Positions 24,666 through 34,732 of a stretch of 64,000 bases of DNA are shown here, piece by piece (position 1 is the stretch's first letter; every line of letters begins with the position of its first letter). The position numbers were made by a program, and so were the translations under genes. The stretch is taken from the NCBI GenBank assembly GCA_017622575.1, contig JAGAQU010000082.1, positions 1 to 64,000 on the forward strand, read 5' to 3'. This stretch comes from Lachnospiraceae bacterium. GTDB lineage: Bacteria; Bacillota; Clostridia; Lachnospirales; Lachnospiraceae. The notes beneath the pieces are model-generated. The model made no database searches and had not been told where the DNA came from. It worked only from the letters and a program-made list of their open reading frames with translations.

Positions 24666-24689
24666 GACAACATACTTTTGTATGTTGTC
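24666..24689 (+). other. Perfect hairpin downstream of the probable 6S RNA
   Basis: GACAACATAC and GTATGTTGTC form a perfect 10-bp stem around TTTT. It has no T-run after it, so it is not itself a terminator. It may be part of the 3' trailer of the 6S transcript, or a protein-binding site. Confidence 0.5.
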
Positions 24690-24701
24690 TGATTGGACGA
24701 A

Positions 24702-24737
24702 AGAAAAGCAGCCTTGAGCAGGCTGCTTTTCTTTTTG
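24702..24737 (+). terminator. Terminator of the 6S RNA unit
   Basis: A perfect 12-bp stem, AGAAAAGCAGCC (24702-24713) with GGCTGCTTTTCT (24721-24732), is followed by TTTT. It separates the RNA gene from the SpoIID-like gene. Confidence 0.88.
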
Positions 24738-24767
24738 GCATGAAAATAAAACAAGGGGAAGCTGTTC

Positions 24768-27074
24768 ATGAAAACAAGACTTCGGATTTTAATGAAATTA
24801 ATGCTCATTTTACTATTAGCCGTCTGCTTTTTGATTCTGATGAAGAGGGATACGAGAGTATTTCGGATGAAACAGCCGGAGGGAGAAGGGATCACTGTGG
24901 AGGATGCGGTGATTTTGATGCAGGCACTGAAAGAGAATGCGGTCTTTAATGACACGGTATCGGAGAACCTGGGAAAATGGCTCGATCAGCAGAAGATAAG
25001 TTATGCGGAGAAGGAATACGAAAAACTCCTTTACGGAGATTACATAGATTTAGTGAGAATGCTTACGGATGATCATGAATTTGAAATGGAAGAAAAATAC
25101 AGGGAGGATTTTTATCTGCTGAAGGAGGACTGGTATCAAAGCTATGATCGTCTTCTTGCGCTGTATGGGCTGAAAGACAGAATAAAGCTCACAGAGATAT
25201 CTGTGCTTTCCGGCGGTGACAAAATCCGGGAGGAAGAAACGGGGGAAACCCTTGAAGAAGACAAAGTATTATCGGCAGATGGGAAGATATATCGGTGCAC
25301 TTCAGATGCTTTCGGTGAATGTTATTTTTCTGTGATAAGAGCTTACATCTGTGGAGATGTTCTGCTCACAGTGAGGGAGAAAACGAAGAAAGAGATTACA
25401 CTCGCCAATGTCTGGATTCTGGAGGCGGGGGAGAATCAGATTCAGTTTTTCGTAAACGGATTCGAGGTGTTTTACGCACAAGAACAGGGAGAAGCTTTAA
25501 TGGATCCCCAAAGAGAGTGCGTTGCTGATCTTATTTTTGATAGCGGCAGGCTGACAAGATTAGAAAGCAGAGAGGAGAAAATGAGCGGCACGCTTCTCAG
25601 ACTTTCTGACAGAGAACTGGAGCTGAAGGATAAGGGAACTTTTGAGATTGAGGAAAGCTGTAAAGTCTACCAGTTATATGAGGAACTGCGGGAAGCAGAC
25701 CTGACAGAGTTAAAGGTAGGCTATGATTTTGCGGATTATGTGATGGATGACGGGAAAATATGTGCGGTGCTGATCGTGCGTAAAGAGAACATGGAAAGTA
25801 TTCGTGTAGCCATCATGAACAGTAACTTTCAATCTCTTTATCATGAATGGATACAGCTTACAGCTGACTGTGAAACGGAGCTTGTCTACGGTTCCTATGA
25901 AGACAGAAAATCGAAAAGGATTCCGGCAGGAGAAGAAATTACAGTTGATTTGGAAAGTGATTATCTGAATGGCGACAGAGTGGAACTGATCCCTTCTGCC
26001 GGATCGGGAAAGATAAAGATTGCTTCCGTTGAACGAAATCAGGGAACTCCGGTTTACAGGGGCAGGATGGAAATTGTAAAGACAACGGATGGACTGCTGC
26101 TCATCAATGAACTGCTTTTGGAGGAGTATCTATATTCTGTGGTACCCAGTGAAATGCCGGCTTCCTACCCGGCAGAAGCTTTGAAAGCCCAGGCAGTCTG
26201 TGCCAGAACCTATGCTTACCGGTATCTGAATCATCCTGGGCTGCCCGATATTGGTGCTCACGTGGATGACAGCGTGAATTATCAGGTTTATAACAACATC
26301 GCAGAAAATGTGAATTCTACAAGAGCGGTAAAGGATACAACAGGGATGCTTCTTTACTATGGCGGTGAGACTGTAAACACATATTATTATTCCACCTCCT
26401 GCGGTTTCGGTACAGATGCGGGAATATGGGGTGAAGAGAACAGAGAGAAATTTCCTTATCTTTCTTCTCGGCATATTGCACAGACGGATGCAGACGGTCA
26501 GGAGAGCGGAACAGGCGATGAGATAAGGAAACAGGATTTTGCTTCGCAGCAAATGACCCGGGAGGAAACATTCAGAGATTATATTTTATCCGTTCATGAC
26601 AGTGACTATGAAAAGGAAGAACCGTGGTATCGTTGGAAATATGAGGTGAAAGAACTGGATACAGAAAAAATTGCGGAGCGCACGCAGGAATCGTTTCACA
26701 AGATCTATGATATTTCAGTCACGAAAAGAAGAGAGGGTGGCGTGGCGGATGTGCTAACCCTTGAGACGGATCAAGGAACCTTTGAGGTCACAGGAGAATA
26801 CAATATAAGGTATATTTTAAACAACGGAGGCAGTATTGTAAGGCAGGACGGAACCGAGATGGAGACCGGGAAAATTCTGCCAAGTGCCTATTTTGTAATT
26901 GATGTTGTAAAAAATAAGGAAAATGTGATAGGATATACTATATTTGGCGGCGGATACGGGCATGGTGTGGGCATGAGCCAGAACGCTGCAAAAACTATGG
27001 GAAACCGGGGAATGGATCACGAAGAGATTCTTGCCTTTTTCTATCCGGATTGCAGCCTGAAGAAAATATATTGA
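24768..27074 (+). CDS. SpoIID/LytB-domain membrane protein
   Basis: A 768-residue protein with an N-terminal membrane anchor (about 8-25) and a long region of about 420 residues with no domain I recognise. From about residue 430 there is a SpoIID/LytB domain: LLEEYLYSVVPSEMPASYPAEALKAQAV-like sequence, then YYYSTSCGFGTDAGIWG, and the closing GYGHGVGMSQNAAKTMG. The domain is that of SpoIID, a lytic transglycosylase acting on denuded glycan during engulfment. True SpoIID is about 350 residues, so this is a larger relative, possibly for vegetative wall remodelling. SD AAGGGG precedes the ATG. Confidence 0.85.
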   Translation: MKTRLRILMKLMLILLLAVCFLILMKRDTRVFRMKQPEGEGITVEDAVILMQALKENAVFNDTVSENLGKWLDQQKISYAEKEYEKLLYGDYIDLVRMLTDDHEFEMEEKYREDFYLLKEDWYQSYDRLLALYGLKDRIKLTEISVLSGGDKIREEETGETLEEDKVLSADGKIYRCTSDAFGECYFSVIRAYICGDVLLTVREKTKKEITLANVWILEAGENQIQFFVNGFEVFYAQEQGEALMDPQRECVADLIFDSGRLTRLESREEKMSGTLLRLSDRELELKDKGTFEIEESCKVYQLYEELREADLTELKVGYDFADYVMDDGKICAVLIVRKENMESIRVAIMNSNFQSLYHEWIQLTADCETELVYGSYEDRKSKRIPAGEEITVDLESDYLNGDRVELIPSAGSGKIKIASVERNQGTPVYRGRMEIVKTTDGLLLINELLLEEYLYSVVPSEMPASYPAEALKAQAVCARTYAYRYLNHPGLPDIGAHVDDSVNYQVYNNIAENVNSTRAVKDTTGMLLYYGGETVNTYYYSTSCGFGTDAGIWGEENREKFPYLSSRHIAQTDADGQESGTGDEIRKQDFASQQMTREETFRDYILSVHDSDYEKEEPWYRWKYEVKELDTEKIAERTQESFHKIYDISVTKRREGGVADVLTLETDQGTFEVTGEYNIRYILNNGGSIVRQDGTEMETGKILPSAYFVIDVVKNKENVIGYTIFGGGYGHGVGMSQNAAKTMGNRGMDHEEILAFFYPDCSLKKIY

Positions 27075-27095
27075 AAGTAATGAGTGGAGAGAAAA

Positions 27096-27965
27096 ATGCT
27101 GAGAAGGCTGATATTTATCGCATACGATTTCAATAAACATATGAGCAAAAAAAATATCAGTGCATTTGCGGCAAGCACAGCGTTTTTTCTGTTTTTGTCA
27201 CTGATTCCCATGCTGATGCTGCTTTGCTCTGTTATTCCCTATACTCCTGTTACGGAGGCGAATCTCCTCAGGATTGTCACTAACATTGCACCTGATTCCA
27301 TGGATGCGCTTTTCACAAATATCATACAGGATGTGTATGACAAATCCATAGGAATTATTTCCGTCACGGCAATTGTCACTTTGTGGTCGGCGGGAAAAGG
27401 AATGCTGGCTCTGATGAGGGGATTAAACGCTATCAATGAGGTGGAAGAGAATCGAAATTATGTCATTCTGAGAATTGTGGCGAGCTTTTATACGGTATCC
27501 ATTCTTGTCATTATGCTGGTGTCATTGATCATCATGGTATTTGGAAATACACTTGTTGATATTGTGGAAGGGATGATTCCTCAAAGTACATACCTGTTTG
27601 AACTGCTGATGCATTTTAGAATCTTTTTTGTCTGGTTTATTATCACCATGTTTATTGCATTGATGTATACCTATGTTCCGGGTGGAAAGCTTGGATTTAA
27701 GATGCAGCTTCCCGGGGCCGTGGTGGCAGCGATAGGATGGAGTGTGATTACATGGGGATTTTCCATTTATGTGGATCGGTTTAACGGCTTCAGTGCCTAC
27801 GGAAGTCTGACTACCATCATCATTTTGATGCTCTGGCTGTATGCCTGTATGTATATTGTCATGGCGGGCGCTTTCCTGAACAGATACTTTAAGCCTGCAT
27901 TCCAGTTCTTTGTAGGGAAAAGAAAAACCAGGGAACCACTTGACAAGACAGAAAAACTAAACTAA
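27096..27965 (+). CDS. YihY/BrkB-family membrane protein
   Basis: A 289-residue integral membrane protein with about six hydrophobic helices. ISAFAASTAFFLFLSLIPML and YTYVPGGKLGFKMQLPGAVV are typical of the YihY/virulence-factor BrkB family, whose function is not established. The name RNase BN once attached to it is a known misassignment. I chose the ATG at 27096, 6 nt after GGAG; an in-frame GTG at 27084 is an alternative. The gap to the upstream SpoIID-like gene is about 20 nt, so the two are probably cotranscribed. Confidence 0.85.
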   Translation: MLRRLIFIAYDFNKHMSKKNISAFAASTAFFLFLSLIPMLMLLCSVIPYTPVTEANLLRIVTNIAPDSMDALFTNIIQDVYDKSIGIISVTAIVTLWSAGKGMLALMRGLNAINEVEENRNYVILRIVASFYTVSILVIMLVSLIIMVFGNTLVDIVEGMIPQSTYLFELLMHFRIFFVWFIITMFIALMYTYVPGGKLGFKMQLPGAVVAAIGWSVITWGFSIYVDRFNGFSAYGSLTTIIILMLWLYACMYIVMAGAFLNRYFKPAFQFFVGKRKTREPLDKTEKLN

Positions 27966-27989
27966 ACTGAATACAGTTTAAATAAGATA

Positions 27990-28236
27990 AGGCAATGATG
28001 GTGCCAAGTAGTACATTGTTTTCTTTCAGAGAGAGGAAGCCACCGGCTGAAAGCTTCCTTAAGTTCAGATAATGCGATGAATTTCCCACCGGAGCTTCTG
28101 AATGGAACGGTTTTCTAAGTAGATTCGGACGTCGACACACGTTACGTGAATGAGGTGTCTGCCATATGGCAGGAACTGGGGTGGTACCGCGGAATCTTCG
28201 TCCCTTGTTACAAAATGTAACAGGGGCTTTTTTATT
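27990..28236 (+). promoter_or_regulatory. T-box leader (tRNA-Phe) of pheST
   Basis: This is a T-box riboswitch. The stem I features AGAGAGGAAG and GCTGAAAGCTTCC are at about 28030-28060, a UUC phenylalanine specifier triplet is plausible at 28083-28085, and the T-box core TGGTACCGCG is at 28182-28191. The terminator CCCTTGTTACA/TGTAACAGGGG at 28202-28226 is followed by CTTTTTT. Uncharged tRNA-Phe would stabilise the antiterminator and allow pheS and pheT transcription. Confidence 0.93.
28202..28233 (+). terminator. T-box regulated terminator
   Basis: An 11-bp stem with one U-G pair and a tail of six Ts, directly after the T-box core. It is the attenuating terminator of the pheST leader. Confidence 0.92.
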
Positions 28237-28256
28237 ACCAAGAAAGGAGTTTTAAA

Positions 28257-29282
28257 ATGAACGCAGGTTTAGAACAGATCAGGCAGGAAATTATTTCCGG
28301 CGCGGAGGCGATCACAACCTCCAAAGAGGCATATGAGTTCAGAAAAAAATTTTTGGATGGAAAAACAGGTAAGATTGGTCTTCTGATGCGGGAGATGAAG
28401 AATATTCCTCCGGAGCAGAGAGCTGACTATGGAAAAGGAGTCAATGAACTGAAGGAATGGGCGCTCGGATTTCTGGTCGATCTTGACAAAAAAATGAAGG
28501 CAAAAGAATTGCAGGAGAGATATGAGGCGGAAAAGATCGATATTTCTCTGCCGGCAGAGAGGTCGGAGCAGGGAAATCTTCATCCCATCACGCTGATCCG
28601 CAACCAGCTGATTGACATTTTTGCCGGTATGGGATTTGAAATTTTTGAGGGTACAGAGATTGAAACGGATTACTATAATTTCACGGCATTAAATACACCG
28701 AAGGATCATCCGGCAAGAGATATGCAGGATACCTTCTATCTGTCACCGGAGTTCCTGCTCAGAACACAGACTTCAGCAGGACAGATTCATGTGATGGAGA
28801 ACAAGAAGCCTCCCATCAAGATTCTTTCCCCCGGCAAGGTATTCCGTTCCGATGATGATGCCACACATTCACCGATGTTCAGCCAGATGGAAGGTCTTGT
28901 GGTTGACAGAGGAATCACGTTATGTGATTTGAGAGGAATGCTGGATGAACTGGTAAAGAAAATATTCGGAGAGGGTACAAAGACCAGGCTCCGTCCCTCC
29001 TATTTCCCTTTTACGGAACCCTCTGTGGAGGTGGACTGCAGCTGCTTTGAATGCGGCGGAAAAGGCTGTAAGCTTTGCAAGGGAACAGGCTGGATCGAAA
29101 TTCTGGGTGCAGGTGTCGTAAATAACAAGGTGCTTGAAAATTGCGGAATTGACCCGAACGAATACAGTGGATTTGCGTTTGGTATCGGTATCGAACGTAT
29201 TGCGATGTTAAAGTACGGCATTAATAATATCAAGCTTTTGTTTGAATCCGATCTGCGTGTGTTAAAACAGATAAATGATTAA
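28257..29282 (+). CDS. pheS: Phenylalanyl-tRNA synthetase alpha subunit
   Basis: A 341-residue alpha subunit of the alpha2-beta2 enzyme. It has an N-terminal coiled coil (about 1-85) that contacts tRNA. The class II catalytic core contains [40 protein letters not shown] (motif 2 region) and [15 protein letters not shown] (motif 3). The length is standard. SD AAAGGAG precedes the ATG, and expression is controlled by the T-box just upstream. Confidence 0.98.
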   Translation: MNAGLEQIRQEIISGAEAITTSKEAYEFRKKFLDGKTGKIGLLMREMKNIPPEQRADYGKGVNELKEWALGFLVDLDKKMKAKELQERYEAEKIDISLPAERSEQGNLHPITLIRNQLIDIFAGMGFEIFEGTEIETDYYNFTALNTPKDHPARDMQDTFYLSPEFLLRTQTSAGQIHVMENKKPPIKILSPGKVFRSDDDATHSPMFSQMEGLVVDRGITLCDLRGMLDELVKKIFGEGTKTRLRPSYFPFTEPSVEVDCSCFECGGKGCKLCKGTGWIEILGAGVVNNKVLENCGIDPNEYSGFAFGIGIERIAMLKYGINNIKLLFESDLRVLKQIND

Positions 29283-29333
29283 ACTTATGCCGCAAAAGAA
29301 ATCAGTGAAACGAGAAAGGTAAGGTAATTAGAG

Positions 29334-31754
29334 ATGATAACACCGCTTAGTTGGTTAAAAGAATATGTAGATATAGATGTTACACCACAGCAGCTTCAGG
29401 ACAAATTGTTTTCCTGCGGTTTTGAGGTGGAAGAGATGTATGAAGTGGGAAAGGATATCAGCAAGGTTGTTGTCGGAAAGGTTCTGACCTGTGATCCCAT
29501 ACCCGATACCCATCTTCATGTCTGTCAGGTGGACTGTGGTTCCCATGGACAGTTCCAGATCTGCTGCGGCGCTGATAATGTGGCAGCCGGAGGTAAATTC
29601 CCTGTCGCTTTGGTTGGTGCAACCGTATATGCAACGGCCAAGGACCATGTGACAGTAGAAGGCGTTATGACCATCGGAAAGGGAAAACTGAGAGGCTATG
29701 AGTCCTGTGGTATGCTTTGTTCCGGCGTGGAGCTTGGTGTCAGTGAAAATATGTATCCCGGTGCAGGGTATAACGGACTTCTTGTTTTGCCTGAGGACGC
29801 AGAGATCGGTGCGGATGTCAAACCGCTTCTTGGCCTGGATGACTGGATTTTTGATATTGCCATTACGGCAAACCGTCCCGACTGCCAGAGTATTTTTGGT
29901 ATTGCAAGAGAAGTGGCGGCTGTTCTTTCCAAAGAATTGAAGATGCCGGATTTAAGCTATACGGAAACAGAGGCAGAACTTCCCGGCTTTACCGTGACGG
30001 TGGACTGCCCTGATCTATGCCCCAGATACAGCGCTCACTACGTGACAGATGTCACAATCGGTGAATCCCCGGCATGGATGAAGAGAAGACTTGCCCTTGT
30101 GGGAATTGATGCCATTTCCAATGTGGTAGATATTACCAATTATATTTTGAAAGAATTGGGGCAGCCTATGCATGCCTTTGATCTTACCACGCTGGAGGGA
30201 AATGCGATCCATGTAAGACGTGCGGTAAACGGTGAGCCCATCACCACACTGGACGGTCAGGACTTAACCCTTACCGATGCCAACATGGTAATCTGCGACG
30301 GCGTAAAGCCGGTTGCTTTAGCCGGTGTGATGGGTGGACTTAACTCCGAGATCCGGGAAACAACAAGTGCAGTTTTGTTTGAATCGGCAAAATTTGCGCG
30401 TGACAATATCAGAAGGACTTCGAGAGCTTTGGGAAAACAGTCTGACTCCAGTGCCCGTTATGAAAAGGGTGTGGATGAGTACGCGACGGTGATGGCACTT
30501 AAGAGAGCCCTTCATCTTGTCGAGGAGCTTGGCTGTGGCAAAGTGTCACGCACGCATGTGGATGTCAATACGGGAAACAGTGTGGAACCCAGAAAAGTGA
30601 GTGTCAGCATTGACAAGGTGAACAAGTGTCTCGGTATTGTGGTGCCGAACGAGGAGATTCTTAAGATTATGAAGAATCTTTCCTTTGATCCTGTCATTGA
30701 CGGTGATAACATGACCCTTTCCGTTCCTGCTTTTCGTGAGGATATTGTTACTTATCAGGACGTTGCCGAGGAAGTAATCCGCATGTACGGATACGAGCAT
30801 ATTCTTCCTACATTTATGCCTTCTGCCCAGGTGACTCTTGGTGGTCTTACCATGACGCAGAAGAGTGAGCTGAAACTGAAAAATGCACTGTGCAGTGTAG
30901 GCGCATATGAGAGCGTTCATTATTCCTTCTTTTCGCCTTCAGACCTCGATCTTTTGCGGTATCCCGAGGATGCGATCGAGCGAAAGACGATTAGGATCAT
31001 GAATCCCATCAGCGAGGAACTTTCTCTGATGAGAACAACTCTGGCTGCGTCGATGGTGAATGCCATTGCCCGCAATCAGAAGAAGGGAAATCTGGAAGGC
31101 AGATTGTTTGAAATCGGCAATATATTTATTCCTTATGAACTTCCTCTGACACGCTATCCGGATGAGAAGCCCAGGCTTTGTGTGGGTATTTTCGGCGAAA
31201 AGGAATCCTTCTATACCATGAAGGGAATTGCGGAAAAGATTGCGGATACCTTACATGTAAGCTTTGCCTATGAAAACATGAGCAATAGCTTCCTCCATCC
31301 ACATCAGACAGCCCGTGTGCTCTGTGAGGGTGTGGAAGTCGGTTATTTTGGAAAACTTGCCTATGATATCGCAGATGACTGTGACCTTCGTACGCCTGTC
31401 TACCTTATGGAAATGGATTTGAAGACACTTTCTAAGTGGTATGGCAAAAAGCCTGTCTTTACACCGCTTCCGAAGTTCCCTGAGGAACAGAGGGATCTTG
31501 CTCTTGTGGTGCCTAAGGAGATCACCTGCGGCAAGATTGAAGCTATCATGAAAAGTGCATGTAAGTATATCACCAGTATTTCTCTCTTTGATATCTATGA
31601 GGGAGAACAGATTGCTGCAGATAAGAAGAGTATGGCGTTTACAGTGGTATTTACGCCTAAGGAGGAAGCGTTTACGGCAGAATCCGTGGATGCATTTGTG
31701 AAGAAAATATTGAAACAGTTGAATAAGAATTATGGTGTGGAGCTGAGAAGCTGA
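29334..31754 (+). CDS. pheT: Phenylalanyl-tRNA synthetase beta subunit
   Basis: An 806-residue beta subunit with the N-terminal tRNA-binding OB domain (about 40-150: VVGKVLTCDPIPDTHLHVCQ), B3/B4 editing domain, B5 domain (ITTLDGQDLTL and VMGG region), catalytic-like fold, and C-terminal ferredoxin-fold anticodon-binding domain (FPEEQRDLALVVPKE). It is full length and intact, translated from its own ribosome binding site 52 nt after pheS. Confidence 0.98.
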   Translation: MITPLSWLKEYVDIDVTPQQLQDKLFSCGFEVEEMYEVGKDISKVVVGKVLTCDPIPDTHLHVCQVDCGSHGQFQICCGADNVAAGGKFPVALVGATVYATAKDHVTVEGVMTIGKGKLRGYESCGMLCSGVELGVSENMYPGAGYNGLLVLPEDAEIGADVKPLLGLDDWIFDIAITANRPDCQSIFGIAREVAAVLSKELKMPDLSYTETEAELPGFTVTVDCPDLCPRYSAHYVTDVTIGESPAWMKRRLALVGIDAISNVVDITNYILKELGQPMHAFDLTTLEGNAIHVRRAVNGEPITTLDGQDLTLTDANMVICDGVKPVALAGVMGGLNSEIRETTSAVLFESAKFARDNIRRTSRALGKQSDSSARYEKGVDEYATVMALKRALHLVEELGCGKVSRTHVDVNTGNSVEPRKVSVSIDKVNKCLGIVVPNEEILKIMKNLSFDPVIDGDNMTLSVPAFREDIVTYQDVAEEVIRMYGYEHILPTFMPSAQVTLGGLTMTQKSELKLKNALCSVGAYESVHYSFFSPSDLDLLRYPEDAIERKTIRIMNPISEELSLMRTTLAASMVNAIARNQKKGNLEGRLFEIGNIFIPYELPLTRYPDEKPRLCVGIFGEKESFYTMKGIAEKIADTLHVSFAYENMSNSFLHPHQTARVLCEGVEVGYFGKLAYDIADDCDLRTPVYLMEMDLKTLSKWYGKKPVFTPLPKFPEEQRDLALVVPKEITCGKIEAIMKSACKYITSISLFDIYEGEQIAADKKSMAFTVVFTPKEEAFTAESVDAFVKKILKQLNKNYGVELRS

Positions 31755-31770
31755 CAGGGAGGTTATCATA

Positions 31771-33204
31771 ATGGAAAAGAAAAACACATGGGAAACCTAC
31801 AGTCATAAGCAATTGAAGGAAGCAGAGGCTTTTGCAAAGGAGTATATGCAGTTCCTGGATGAAGGCAAAACTGAGCGGGAATGTGTGGATACAATTGTCA
31901 ATACCATAGAGAAACAGGGCTATCAGGAGCTTTCCTCTGTCATCAAAAATAAGGGAAAGCTGAAAAAAGGAGACAAGGTTTATGCAGTCTGCATGAACAA
32001 AGCAATCGTCATGTTCCGTATCGGCGAAAAGCCTATGGAAGAGGGGATGAATATTCTCGGTGCTCATATTGATTCTCCCAGACTTGACGTCAAGCAGAAC
32101 CCTCTCTATGAGGAGGGCGGCTTTGCCTACCTGGATACCCACTATTACGGCGGTGTAAAAAAATACCAGTGGGTGACGATACCCCTTGCTCTTCACGGTG
32201 TGATCGTGAAAAAGGATGGAACTACAGTGGAGCTTTCTGTAGGGGAAGATGATGGTGATCCTGTTTTCTTCATCTCGGATCTGTTGATTCATCTTGCACA
32301 GGAGCAGATGGAAAAGAAGGCGTCAAAAGTGATCGAGGGGGAGGCACTTGATCTGATCATTGGAAATAAACCGCTGCTTCTTGACAAGAAAGGCGATAAG
32401 AAAGACGCGAAGGATTCGGAAGAGAAAGCAGTTGCAAAGGATGCTGTGAAAAAAGGAATTCTCGCTATCCTGAAAGAAAAATATGATATTGAGGAAGAGG
32501 ATTTTATTTCTGCAGAGCTTGAGATCGTGCCTGCCGGAAAAGCAAGAGAAGCAGGTTTTGACAGAAGCATGATTTTAGCTTACGGTCAGGATGACAGAGT
32601 GTGTGCATTCTCATCCTTAAAGGCAATGCTTGAGGTGGAAGAATCGAAGCGTACTGCCTGTTGCCTGCTTGTGGATAAGGAAGAGATCGGCAGTGTGGGC
32701 GCTACCGGTATGGAATCCAGATTTTTTGAAAACATGGTGGCAGAGGTGTTAAATCTTCTGGGAGAATACAGTGAGCTTACACTCAGAAGATGCCTTTCCA
32801 ATTCCTGCATGCTCTCCTCCGATGTGAGCAGTGCCTTTGATCCTTCCTTCGCATCCAGCTTTGACAAGAAAAATGTGGCTTATCTGGGCGGCGGAATGGT
32901 GTTTAATAAATTTACGGGATCCAGAGGAAAATCAGGTTCTAATGATGCGAATGCTGAGTATCTGGCTCATCTTCGTCATATTTTTGAAAAGGAAGAGATC
33001 AATTTCCAGACAGCAGAGCTGGGAAAGGTAGATCTGGGCGGTGGCGGAACCATCGCTTATATCCTGGCTCTTTACGGAATGAACGTAATAGACAGCGGTG
33101 TGGCTGTTCTCAATATGCACGCGCCATGGGAGGCAACCAGTAAGGCAGATGTATATGAGACAAAGAGAGGATATGTTGCTTTCTTAAAAGGAGCAGAAAT
33201 GTAA
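31771..33204 (+). CDS. M18-family aminopeptidase
   Basis: A 477-residue metallo-aminopeptidase of family M18. The zinc ligands lie in [31 protein letters not shown] and the C-terminal [16 protein letters not shown]. The enzyme removes N-terminal residues from peptides, usually acidic or neutral ones, in the cytoplasm. A Lys/Asp/Glu-rich stretch at about residues 195-225 ([17 protein letters not shown]) is a low-complexity insertion. The gene starts 17 nt after pheT and its stop overlaps the queA start (TAATG), so it is linked to both. Confidence 0.92.
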   Translation: MEKKNTWETYSHKQLKEAEAFAKEYMQFLDEGKTERECVDTIVNTIEKQGYQELSSVIKNKGKLKKGDKVYAVCMNKAIVMFRIGEKPMEEGMNILGAHIDSPRLDVKQNPLYEEGGFAYLDTHYYGGVKKYQWVTIPLALHGVIVKKDGTTVELSVGEDDGDPVFFISDLLIHLAQEQMEKKASKVIEGEALDLIIGNKPLLLDKKGDKKDAKDSEEKAVAKDAVKKGILAILKEKYDIEEEDFISAELEIVPAGKAREAGFDRSMILAYGQDDRVCAFSSLKAMLEVEESKRTACCLLVDKEEIGSVGATGMESRFFENMVAEVLNLLGEYSELTLRRCLSNSCMLSSDVSSAFDPSFASSFDKKNVAYLGGGMVFNKFTGSRGKSGSNDANAEYLAHLRHIFEKEEINFQTAELGKVDLGGGGTIAYILALYGMNVIDSGVAVLNMHAPWEATSKADVYETKRGYVAFLKGAEM

Positions 33205-34268
33205 TGGAACAGGCAAATTTAAAGACTTCTGATTTTTATTTTGACCTGCCGAAGGAACTGATCGCCCAGGATCCCCTGGAAGACCGTTCCTCCTCAAGAC
33301 TTCTGATGGTAGACAAAAACACAGGTGACATTAAGCATGAGGTTTTCAGGAATATCGTGGATTACCTGCATCCGGGAGACTGTCTGGTGTTAAATAACAC
33401 CAAGGTGCTTCCTGCCAGACTTCTGGGAGTGAGGGAGGATACCGGAGCAGCTGTTGAGGTTCTTCTCCTCAAGCGAAAAGAGGGAAATGTCTGGGAAACC
33501 TTGGTAAAGCCGGGTAAAAAAATGCGTCCGGGGGCAAGAGTGGTTTTCGGAGACGGCCTGCTTGGAGGCGAAGTCATTGATGTGGTGGAAGAGGGAAACC
33601 GTCTGATCCGTTTTGAATTTGAAGGAATTTTTGAGGAAGTTCTGGATCGTCTCGGCGAGATGCCGCTTCCTCCTTATATCACTCATAAGCTTCAGGATAA
33701 GAATCGCTATCAGACCGTATATGCAAAATATGACGGTTCCGCAGCGGCACCTACAGCCGGACTTCACTTTACAAAGGAACTGCTTAGGGAGATTGAAGAC
33801 AAGGGAGTAAAGCTTGCCTATGTGACGCTTCATGTTGGCCTTGGAACCTTCCGGCCGGTAAAAGAGGAAAATATTCTGGAGCACCACATGCATTCGGAAT
33901 ACTATCAGATATCCCGGGAAGCTGCTGAACTGATCAACGAAACAAAGAAAAAGGGCGACAGGGTGATCTGCGTGGGAACCACAAGCTGCCGTACCATTGA
34001 GAGTGCGGCAGATGAAAATGGGTTACTTTCCGAATGCTGCGGTAATACGGAAATTTTTATTTATCCCGGTTACAAATTTAAAGTCCTGGATTGTCTGATC
34101 ACCAATTTCCATCTTCCGGAATCCACTCTTGTGATGCTGATTTCCGCACTGGCAGGAAGAGAACATGTGCTTGCAGCGTACCGGGAAGCCATTAAAGAAA
34201 AATACAGATTTTTTTCCTTTGGTGATGCCTGCTTTTTTACAGATGACTTTACAAAAAATCCTGTATAG
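33204..34268 (+). CDS. queA: tRNA preQ1(34) S-adenosylmethionine ribosyltransferase-isomerase
   Basis: A 354-residue QueA that transfers and rearranges the ribosyl group of SAM onto preQ1 in tRNA, giving epoxyqueuosine. Family segments are clear: [25 protein letters not shown] N-terminus, [34 protein letters not shown] and [13 protein letters not shown]. The length is typical. The start overlaps the stop of the M18 gene. No preQ1 riboswitch or other queuosine gene is seen nearby. Confidence 0.96.
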   Translation: MEQANLKTSDFYFDLPKELIAQDPLEDRSSSRLLMVDKNTGDIKHEVFRNIVDYLHPGDCLVLNNTKVLPARLLGVREDTGAAVEVLLLKRKEGNVWETLVKPGKKMRPGARVVFGDGLLGGEVIDVVEEGNRLIRFEFEGIFEEVLDRLGEMPLPPYITHKLQDKNRYQTVYAKYDGSAAAPTAGLHFTKELLREIEDKGVKLAYVTLHVGLGTFRPVKEENILEHHMHSEYYQISREAAELINETKKKGDRVICVGTTSCRTIESAADENGLLSECCGNTEIFIYPGYKFKVLDCLITNFHLPESTLVMLISALAGREHVLAAYREAIKEKYRFFSFGDACFFTDDFTKNPV

Positions 34269-34305
34269 TATATGATAAAAGTATGTTTAGAACGGGGAGG
34301 TTTCC

Positions 34306-34653
34306 ATGGAAGAGAGAAGAAAAAGTAACCGCAGAGAACTGTCATCTAAGTTGATTATTAAGAGACTTGGTGGCGTAAATGTGGATGAGATTGTCGAAAT
34401 TGATATCACGGATGTATCCAAGACAGGAATTGGCTTTACCTGTGATAAGGCGCTGGAAATCGGTGCTGTTTACGAAGCATATTTAAGAATATGGACCCAG
34501 GAAGTTCTGCATGCATTTCTTGAAATTGTCAGAATTGAAAAGAAGAGTGAAGGTTTTTCCTATGGTGGTATTTTTATCGGCATGCCGGAAATGGATGCAG
34601 CCAGAATAGAAGTTTATGATACGGTGGAAAATATGAATCAGAGTAAACAATAA
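34306..34653 (+). CDS. PilZ-domain protein, short
   Basis: A 115-residue single-domain PilZ protein. The c-di-GMP-binding pattern is intact: an Arg-rich N-terminal motif (RRKSNRRELSSKL, fitting RxxxR) and DVSKTGIGF (D/NxSxxG). The rest is the PilZ beta-barrel. It could act as a free c-di-GMP adaptor. SD GGGGAGG precedes the ATG, 37 nt after queA. A terminator follows. Confidence 0.85.
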   Translation: MEERRKSNRRELSSKLIIKRLGGVNVDEIVEIDITDVSKTGIGFTCDKALEIGAVYEAYLRIWTQEVLHAFLEIVRIEKKSEGFSYGGIFIGMPEMDAARIEVYDTVENMNQSKQ

Positions 34654-34688
34654 GCACTGATAAATAATCTTGAATAAGAAAAGAGATA

Positions 34689-34720
34689 AAATACCATAAG
34701 CATGTCTTATGGTATTTTTA
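34689..34720 (+). terminator. Terminator after the short PilZ gene
   Basis: AAATACCATAAG (34689-34700) pairs perfectly with CTTATGGTATTT (34706-34717), with further Ts. It ends the unit begun at pheS. Confidence 0.85.
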
Positions 34721-34732
34721 GGATAAACTAAA

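Noticed and set aside
31251..32292. Two long minus-strand frames (178 and 206 codons) opposite pheT and the M18 gene
   Set aside because: Both lie fully within well-supported genes, have no family features or ribosome binding sites, and read as antisense shadows.
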